NCBI GenBank assembly: GCA_902781945.1
Contig: CACZLE010000054.1
Coordinates: 1 to 34,640 of the forward strand
From: an uncultured Eubacteriales bacterium
GTDB lineage: Bacteria > Bacillota > Clostridia > Christensenellales > Aristaeellaceae
Length of the DNA stretch: 34,640 nucleotides
Direction: 5' to 3'
Shown: positions 29,901 to 34,640 of the stretch, one piece after another
Position numbering within the stretch: position 1 is the first letter of the stretch
How the letters are laid out: the number at the start of each line of letters is the position of its first letter
Position numbers and translations under genes: made by a program
The notes under the pieces: model-generated
Told to the model about the DNA's origin: nothing
What the model saw: only the letters and a program-made list of their open reading frames with translations
Databases searched by the model: none

Positions 29901-32222
29901 GGCGAAAGCGTGCAGCCCGTCCGCCTGGACGAAAACGGCATGCTCACCCCGGAATACATCGTCTTTACCCTCCAGGAGATACCCGCCACCCCCAAGCCCG
30001 CTCCCCAGGATTATCCCGTGTACGATATGGACGCCTATTGCTATCCCAAGGCGGACGGCACCCCCGTGCGCTCCACCCCCGAGGATGGGGAGGACAACGC
30101 CATCGGCGCCGCCAACCAGCGGGATGTGACCCACATCGAGGGCTATGTGCTCAACAGCCAGAACGAGACCTGGTATGTGGTCACCGCCGGGGATCAGACG
30201 GGCTTTGTGCGCGACAGCCAGGTGCGCGTGCTGTCCCAGGCCGAGGTGGACGCCCTGTTTGGCACCCCCAAGCCCGTGACGCCCACACCCATCCCCGAGA
30301 CGCCCATCCCCGACGGCGCGTTCATCGACCGCTGGGGCAGCCTGAACGCGGACAGCGTCAACTTCCGCACGGACACCTCCGTGCGCAGCGAATCCCTGGG
30401 CCGCTACGGCAAAAACCAGAAGATCTTCATCTATGATTCCATCACCGTGAACGACGAAAAGTGGTATCGGGCCAACCTGAACGGCAGGGACGGCTTCATG
30501 ATGGCCAAGTACATCGACCTGATGAGCGCGTCGGATTCCACCGCGTATCAGCAGAGCCTGTCCACGCCCATGCCCGTGCGCACCCTGGTGCCCACGGAGC
30601 CCCCGGCCACGCCCACACCTACTCCGGTGCCCGTGACGGCCACGCCCACCCAGTCGCCCACGCCCACGCCTCCCGCCTATACCGGCTATGCCATCACCGT
30701 GCGGGCGGTGGACCTGCGCACCGGCGTTACCCTCAGCGATACCACCCTGTCCACCCTGTCCGCCAACACCCTGCTGTATCTCTACGGCCAGGCCTATGTG
30801 AACGGCGTGTGCTGGAACAGCGCCGAGGCCCTGGTGAACCACGCCAGCGGCTATGTGCAGGACGACGCCCTGCGCCGCATCAGCGCCGAGGAGGCCGCGC
30901 CCTATCTGGCCGCCCTGCAGCCCAAGACCCCCACTCCCGCGCCCACCATCCGTCCCGATCCCTATTCCGGCTACGCCGTCACCAAGGGCGGCAACGTGAT
31001 GGTGCGCAACTATGCCGATGAAAAGGCCGAGATCGCCCAGGTGCTCTCCGAGGGCGAGGTGGTCTGGGTCATGAGCCAGGAATATGTGGCCGGCTCCAGC
31101 TTCTATTGGGAAGTGGTGCAGGCGGGCAAGGTCTTCGGCTATGTGCGCTCCGACCAGCTGCGCATGATGGAGCCCGCCGAGCAGGCCATCTATGAGCAGA
31201 ACCTGCGCACCCCCGTGCCCACGGTGGAATACCTGATCACGCCGGTGCCCGTCACCCAGAGCAGCATGTCAAGCTACGGCTACGTGACCACCAACAACGT
31301 GCGCCTGCGCAGCGCCGCCGGTACCCAAAGCACCCAGATCCGCATGATGAACCAGTACGCCTTCGCCCTGGTGCTGGGCACCGAAGTGGTGAACGGCCAG
31401 ACCTGGTATCACATCAACCAGTCCGGCATGGAAGGCTATGTGATGGGCGATTACTTCAAGGTGCTGAGCCTGGGCGAACTGAGCGAATTCCTCACCAGCG
31501 ACGCCTATCGCCAGGCCGCCGCCAATACCGCCGAAACCACGGGCGTTTCCACCCCCGCGAACACCGGCAGCGGCATCACCTCCGTGGAGGATTTCAACTC
31601 CGGCGTGTGGAAGAATCCCTCTCTGGTCAACGTGACCTACGAGCCCTTCAGCAATATCATCGCCACCCCCACCCCCGACGTGGAGCAGGTGCCCACCGTG
31701 TCCCTGGCCCCCACGGCCACGCCCACCGCGACGCCCACCGCGTCCCCGGTCCCCGTGGCCACCACGGGCCTGACAGAATTCACAACCCCCGTGCCCAATA
31801 CCTCCGGCGGCGGCAGCGGCTGGCTGTGGGCCGGTCTGGCTGCGGCAGCGGTGCTGGCTGGCGGCGGCGCTTACGGCTACTCCATCTATCGCGCCAACCA
31901 GCGCAGAGCAGCCCAGCGCGCGGCCCAGCGGCGCAAGCAGCAACAGCAGGCCCAGGCCTCGCCCTATGCCCGCCCCACCACCCAGCAGGCCCAGCAGACC
32001 CAGCAGGTGCAGCGGGCTCAGTATCCCACCGCCCCCGCCTCGGGACAGCAAACCACGGTGTTCACCCCGCCCCGGCCCCAGGCCGCTTCCCAGCAGCCCG
32101 ACGCCACCCGCCGGGTACCCACCCAAAGCGCCCCCACTTCTCCTTCCGCCAGCGGGAACGCGGCGAGCCAACAGCCCGCCACCCCGCCCCGCAGAAGAAG
32201 ATCGGATAAACACCAAAGCTAA
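26958..32222 (+). CDS. Large surface protein with MucBP-like and SH3b-like repeats and a C-terminal membrane helix
   Basis: 1754 residues. Signal peptide about 1-36 (LALCALLAFGPLGGLVSARA). N-terminal beta domain to about 155. Then about eleven MucBP-like repeats, each of 65-75 residues and each starting with a V.V.Y.D..GN-type strand; four of them (residues 315-598) are nearly identical. A TPVPATE linker repeat lies at about 672-695. From about 1017 to 1515 come five SH3b-like domains (e.g. NVRLRSAAGTQSTQI) joined by Pro/Thr linkers. A membrane helix at about 1621-1643 (GWLWAGLAAAAVLAGGGAYG) is followed by an Arg-rich stop-transfer and a Gln/Pro-rich cytoplasmic tail of about 100 residues. 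No LPXTG motif. Probably binds glycans and cell wall. It has its own promoter and terminator. Confidence 0.88.
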   Translation: MKATLKGNLIRRLGALALCALLAFGPLGGLVSARAEMPALPISISLTWNNLAGFNAASPIQAPGYENSFWLYAPQDAVEADARLTIADGTGQYARFALMTGAEVPAEGLPLSQLGYLDAGLEPGMNYMEITAFDALGQMAATLRLYISTQAAAPTLPNTEPEPQLPQITQAPVAVRYINAMTGQVIAEATVTVTVENGWVNADDNMAPGMERMSEPSAYVTVNPDGSCSPNPVEFHYRPAVQAATVEVVCLDDGGNVLSSMQETHQPGVSLVYAPAFEGLTLSPDSPAQVEINVTAEGASPARVEFRYVRPVNPVAVTVKYVDETGNVFNSFPQECKAGVTSIFAQPVEGYALDPNYPGQVDVNVTAEGANAQEVVFHYVRKINAVTVTVKYVDETGNVFNSFPQECKAGVTTISAQPVEGYDIDPNYPSQVDVNVTAEGANVQEVVFHYVRKINAVTVTVKYVDETGNVFNSFPQECKAGVTTISAQPVEGYDIDPNYPGQVDVNVTADGANVQEVIFHYVRKINAITITVKYVDETGNVFNSFPQECPAGASTIYAQNAEGYDLDANYPDHIDVTVTADGASISEAVFHYVRQVRDVNVPVYYRNVEGGNVAEPSAWQCKPGENKVSALPVAGYAPDEQVKTVTVTADGAVPAEVVFIYTLLPVAADTPVPATETPVPATETPVPATETPVPATDTPAPTAAVVQTVVPVRYVDQFGQELVRTEETVSTGENLVQVNSDLISATYNRYGDASVRVVVDEQGRCTPEQVVFTFIGPVDITVYYRDYQENNVASPQTVRCVPGVNPITPKPDDLLEGFALADSNLKYVTVDQNGADVKEIVFHYGVQVENPSGPTATPEPRLALVTVEYRTTTGKNPFYVDSTVKCFTGENTVTANDSFVPEGYKPEGSTTAQVTVDQNGVASPDTVVFLYNVSDMTRSVMVYYRDGAGKDVAEPQSVAIKVGNRQINADPDRVPAGWQIAGESVQPVRLDENGMLTPEYIVFTLQEIPATPKPAPQDYPVYDMDAYCYPKADGTPVRSTPEDGEDNAIGAANQRDVTHIEGYVLNSQNETWYVVTAGDQTGFVRDSQVRVLSQAEVDALFGTPKPVTPTPIPETPIPDGAFIDRWGSLNADSVNFRTDTSVRSESLGRYGKNQKIFIYDSITVNDEKWYRANLNGRDGFMMAKYIDLMSASDSTAYQQSLSTPMPVRTLVPTEPPATPTPTPVPVTATPTQSPTPTPPAYTGYAITVRAVDLRTGVTLSDTTLSTLSANTLLYLYGQAYVNGVCWNSAEALVNHASGYVQDDALRRISAEEAAPYLAALQPKTPTPAPTIRPDPYSGYAVTKGGNVMVRNYADEKAEIAQVLSEGEVVWVMSQEYVAGSSFYWEVVQAGKVFGYVRSDQLRMMEPAEQAIYEQNLRTPVPTVEYLITPVPVTQSSMSSYGYVTTNNVRLRSAAGTQSTQIRMMNQYAFALVLGTEVVNGQTWYHINQSGMEGYVMGDYFKVLSLGELSEFLTSDAYRQAAANTAETTGVSTPANTGSGITSVEDFNSGVWKNPSLVNVTYEPFSNIIATPTPDVEQVPTVSLAPTATPTATPTASPVPVATTGLTEFTTPVPNTSGGGSGWLWAGLAAAAVLAGGGAYGYSIYRANQRRAAQRAAQRRKQQQQAQASPYARPTTQQAQQTQQVQRAQYPTAPASGQQTTVFTPPRPQAASQQPDATRRVPTQSAPTSPSASGNAASQQPATPPRRRRSDKHQS
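27900..28751 (+). repeat. Four in-frame 213-bp tandem repeats inside the surface protein gene
   Basis: The string GTCAAATACGTGGACGA recurs at 27912, 28125, 28338 and 28551, a period of exactly 213 nt (71 codons). Units 2 and 3 are the closest; unit 4 diverges in its second half. The DNA-level likeness points to recent duplication, and the number could change by recombination. Confidence 0.92.
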
Positions 32223-32229
32223 ATAAGCC

Positions 32230-32268
32230 CCGCTCCTCCCGGCATTTCGCTGGGAGGAGCGGTTTTTT
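32230..32268 (+). terminator. Rho-independent terminator after the surface protein gene
   Basis: CCGCTCCTCCC (32230-32240) pairs with GGGAGGAGCGG (32252-32262), followed by six T's. It lies between convergent stops and separates this gene from ypeB. Confidence 0.92.
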
Positions 32269-32293
32269 GAGCGTTATGAACCGTGAATCGATC

Positions 32294-33607
32294 TTATTCC
32301 GCCTTGGGGCCTCCCTCCGTGACCACCAGCCGCTGGATATCCCGCTGCTCGCCGGTATGGGCGTCGATGTACACGTAATAGGCAGCCCCGGCATAGGCGC
32401 CGGTAAACTCCCAGCACAAATATTCCTGCCGGTTCAGGGGGATGACGCACAGGCGGGCGTCGGAGACGGTCAGCCGTTCGCTGACGGCCTTTTCGGCCTG
32501 CTCCCGGGAGAGATCCGGTGTCAGGCCTTGCCGTTCCCGGTGGCTGCTGAGGTAGTGCCGGGCCTCCAGGCCCACGGTCTCCAGGGTATCCAGGCGCACC
32601 TGCACCTTGACCAGATCGGGATAGAGGGTCACGCCGTCCTGGAGGGCGGCGTAGGACAGCGTGGCCATGCCGCCGTACATCTGCCAGAAGGTGAGCCGCA
32701 TCTCCCCGTAGCCGTGGGCGGCCAGGAAATCAGCGGCGGCCTGTTTGCTTTCCTCCAGGCCGTATTTTGGGGCGTAGCCCGCGGTCTCCGGGAACATCCA
32801 CAGGATCTTGCCGCCCTGGCGCGTAACGGCCAGATGCAGCGTGGCGTCGCCCCGGCGCACCGCCACGTCATAGGCCGGAATGCTGCCGCCGCTCTCCTGT
32901 GCAAAGGCGGCGTCCTCCGCCGGGGCGTTCACAAATTCCGCCGCCAGCCGCACGGCCTCTTCCCGGGTCACCTGTCCCTCCCCCAGGCCTTGCGGCGCGC
33001 CCTCGCTGATCACGTCGCTGAAAGGGCCGTCGTAGATCAGGGTGGGATAATCGATGCTTTCCGCCGCGCTTTCCAGGGGGCGATTGACAGCGTCGGCATC
33101 CGCCATATACACATCCTCCGCCGCGAAGCGCAGCTGGCCCGTCTCCATCTGCCCATAGGCTTTGCGCAGCACGGACAGCAAGGCGTCGCAGGCATGGCTG
33201 AGGTCGGTGAGCAGGTCCGCGTCCTCCGGGCGCAGGCTGTCATCCGCCCGGGCCAGCAGGCTTTCGGCGTAATCGCTCAGTTGATTGCACAGCTTCACTG
33301 CGTCCCCCATGGCGCTATGGGCCAGAGGCAGGGCGCTCAGGCCCCCCTGCACCGCCGCGGCCTCGCTGCTGATGCGCCCGATCAGCCGGGCGCTTTGGCC
33401 CTCGTCCTGGGAGACCAGGGCCTTGTCGATGTTCAGGCGCACCTGCTCCATTTGGGTCATGGCCGCCAGCAGCGTGCCCCGATAGCTCTCCTCCAGCACA
33501 TCCGCCGTTCGTCGGCTGTCCCGTTCGGCCTCCACGGCGTAGGCCACGGACAGGATAGCGCACAGGGCCAGGAGAGAATATAGAACGATATGGTGTTTTT
33601 TCTGCAT
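32294..33607 (-). CDS. ypeB: Germination protein YpeB
   Basis: 437 residues. An N-terminal membrane anchor (about 5-24; IVLYSLLALCAILSVAYAV) is followed by a helical region (about 30-180) and C-terminal PepSY/YpeB-like modules (e.g. TREEAVRLAAEF and LSREQAEKAVSERL). YpeB is needed to place and stabilise the cortex-lytic enzyme SleB in the spore, and the two are usually neighbours, as here. The ATG at 33607 has GAGG 6 nt upstream; a GTG four codons earlier overlaps the sleB stop (GTGA) and is an alternative. Cotranscribed with sleB. Confidence 0.93.
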   Translation of the reverse strand: MQKKHHIVLYSLLALCAILSVAYAVEAERDSRRTADVLEESYRGTLLAAMTQMEQVRLNIDKALVSQDEGQSARLIGRISSEAAAVQGGLSALPLAHSAMGDAVKLCNQLSDYAESLLARADDSLRPEDADLLTDLSHACDALLSVLRKAYGQMETGQLRFAAEDVYMADADAVNRPLESAAESIDYPTLIYDGPFSDVISEGAPQGLGEGQVTREEAVRLAAEFVNAPAEDAAFAQESGGSIPAYDVAVRRGDATLHLAVTRQGGKILWMFPETAGYAPKYGLEESKQAAADFLAAHGYGEMRLTFWQMYGGMATLSYAALQDGVTLYPDLVKVQVRLDTLETVGLEARHYLSSHRERQGLTPDLSREQAEKAVSERLTVSDARLCVIPLNRQEYLCWEFTGAYAGAAYYVYIDAHTGEQRDIQRLVVTEGGPKAE

Positions 33608-33615
33608 GGCCCGCC

Positions 33616-34275
33616 TCACACCGCAAAGGCGTGCGCCCCGATGCTGAGGCGCACCTCCCGGGACCAGATCCAGCTGCTGGTGGCAGTAGCGGGATTATAA
33701 TAATAAACGCACCCCGCCGTGGGGTCCCAGCCCGCCAGGGCATCGTTGGCGGCGCGGAGGGATTCGCTGTCCGGCGTCAGCCAGATCTGCCCGTCCCGCA
33801 CGCAGTCAAAGGCCCCGGCCTGGAAAATGACGCCCGAAATGGTGTTGGGAAAGGCCGCGCTGCGCACGCGGTTGAGCACTACGGCGGCCACCGCCACCTT
33901 GCCGGTGTAGGGCTCGCCCCGGGCTTCCCCGTGCACCAGCCGGGCCAGCAGATAGCTTTCGCTCTCGGTGGCCGGAGCCGCCGCGTTCTGGACGGAGCCG
34001 CCCAGCGTAATCCCCAGGGCCGCCGCCGTGGCAGCGCCCACCACCCCGTCCGGGGTCAGGCTGTTGCGCCGCTGAAACCAGGTCACCGCCTCATAGGTAT
34101 CCTGGCCGAAAATGCCGTCCAGCGCTCCGCTGTAATAGCCGTATTGCCGCAGCTTGGCCTGGACCCGGTATACGTCGTCCCCCCGGCTGCCCCAGGCCAC
34201 CGCCGCCCGGCCCTGCCCAGTAGACACCGCCAGCACAAAAATCACCGCCGCCAACGCGGCGCAAAACCGCTTCAT
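33616..34275 (-). CDS. sleB: Spore cortex-lytic enzyme SleB
   Basis: 219 residues. Signal peptide about 1-24. A peptidoglycan-binding domain of type 1 follows (about 27-85; WGSRGDDVYRVQAKLRQYGYY, then TYEAVTWFQRRNSL). The hydrolase_2 (SleB) catalytic domain is at about 105-219: LLARLVHGEARGEPYTGKVAV with the catalytic Glu in HGEARGE, and FDCVRDGQIW near the middle. It cleaves cortex peptidoglycan during germination as a lytic transglycosylase. The ATG at 34275 has GGAGGTG about 7 nt upstream; the frame extends 17 codons further upstream through the promoter without a ribosome site. Confidence 0.94.
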   Translation of the reverse strand: MKRFCAALAAVIFVLAVSTGQGRAAVAWGSRGDDVYRVQAKLRQYGYYSGALDGIFGQDTYEAVTWFQRRNSLTPDGVVGAATAAALGITLGGSVQNAAAPATESESYLLARLVHGEARGEPYTGKVAVAAVVLNRVRSAAFPNTISGVIFQAGAFDCVRDGQIWLTPDSESLRAANDALAGWDPTAGCVYYYNPATATSSWIWSREVRLSIGAHAFAV

Positions 34276-34293
34276 GCGCAACACCTCCGGGGG

Positions 34294-34324
34294 TAGTATG
34301 CGCAGGGGGATGGGAAAAACATAC
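34294..34324 (-). promoter_or_regulatory. Candidate sigma-G (forespore) promoter of sleB-ypeB
   Basis: On the minus strand GTATG (34320-34324), 19 nt, CATACTA (34294-34300). Both boxes fit the sigma-G consensus GHATR and CATWHTA; the spacer is about one base longer than usual. The start of transcription would fall close to the ribosome site. Confidence 0.5.
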
Positions 34325-34640
34325 AAACAGAAATTTGACGAGAAAAAAGCTACGACGGGGGCCTTCTCTTTCAGAGCCTGAAAGAGAAGCAGAAAGGGCA
34401 GTCTATATATTTGTTGGCGTGGCGATGGCTGGTGTCTTTCGTGTCCGCGGGAGAAGGAACGGACTTGTCAGACGCGCCTGCTAAAGCGATGCTACGCATC
34501 TGGCGCTACGCGCCTCGGCGCTGCTGGACCTTTCTCTTGTTTGGTTCGCCCCCTCACGCCCTGCGCTCGGGACGTAGCTTTTATGCATGCAAGTTGGGTT
34601 ATCTGCGCTGCATCCCGAGCGCGAAGCGTGAGGGTCAGAG
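34325..34640. repeat. Hairpin-rich intergenic repeat island 5, inverted copy of island 1, cut by the window end
   Basis: Reverse complement of about 215-555, with position 34640 matching 215. Starts with ACAGAAATTTGACGAG directly upstream of the sleB promoter. It keeps the 10-bp stem (34363-34372/34380-34389) with a 7-nt loop where island 1 has 32 nt, and the hairpin with 24-nt arms (34551-34574/34611-34634). No gene is seen. Confidence 0.88.

Noticed and set aside
26925..30842. A 1305-codon open frame on the minus strand opposite the surface protein
   Set aside because: Its repeats mirror the 213-bp repeats of the real gene; composition is Gly/His/Val-rich and no domain is visible.
31700..32222. 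LPXTG sortase signal at the end of the surface protein
   Set aside because: No LPXTG-like motif before the helix, and a tail of about 100 residues follows it.

Overview
The window looks like chromosomal DNA from a GC-rich, endospore-forming member of the Clostridia. The spore cortex-lysis pair sleB-ypeB, HPr kinase (hprK), a rubrerythrin, a TSCPD-family protein and strong Shine-Dalgarno sites support this. A metabolism built on GPH transport with GH2 and GH3 glycosidases suggests a gut anaerobe. The class is fairly secure; the order is not. I see no rRNA, tRNA, CRISPR array, transposase or phage genes.

Layout. At 1-597 there is a hairpin-rich non-coding repeat island. From 598 to 4027 (minus strand) lie asnS, a ROK glucokinase and hprK. 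From 4208 to 7301 (minus) is a three-gene operon: a MotA/ExbB-like channel with a long tail (ZorA-like), a MotB/OmpA-like partner with an extended coiled coil (ZorB-like), and a small membrane-anchored protein of unknown family, with a clear promoter and terminator. A second repeat island fills 7430-8068. Then come a threonine aldolase and a 1147-residue REC/GGDEF/EAL/three-PAS-like/GGDEF protein (minus), and a compact trmO-Dabb-dtd operon (minus), divergent from a DtxR/MntR-type regulator (plus). A third island (14672-15083) separates that regulator from a secreted phosphodiester glycosidase. From 16304 to 22519 is a sugar locus: GPH symporter and GH2 (minus), divergent from a domain-permuted GH3 (plus). 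A fourth island (22522-22850) fills the gap to a methyltransferase and an XRE regulator. From 24385 to 26791 (minus) are Nudix hydrolase, a 53-residue membrane protein, GNAT, TSCPD, a 35-residue membrane protein and rubrerythrin. A 1754-residue surface protein (26958-32222, plus) converges on ypeB-sleB (minus). The window ends inside a fifth island, which is an inverted copy of the first.

How it fits together. HPr kinase and glucokinase belong to carbon control, and a palindromic operator candidate sits between the divergent GH2 and GH3 promoters. The TrmO and Dtd genes both act in tRNA modification or quality control. SleB and YpeB act in germination, and a sigma-G-like promoter precedes sleB.

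The two most interesting items are the ZorAB-like operon, which carries an extracytoplasmic third gene in place of the known Zorya effectors, and the modular intergenic repeats. The repeats fold into multi-hairpin, cloverleaf-like shapes, keep pairing through compensating base changes, reuse GCGAAGC mini-hairpins, and in one case fill the gap between two stop codons almost to the base.
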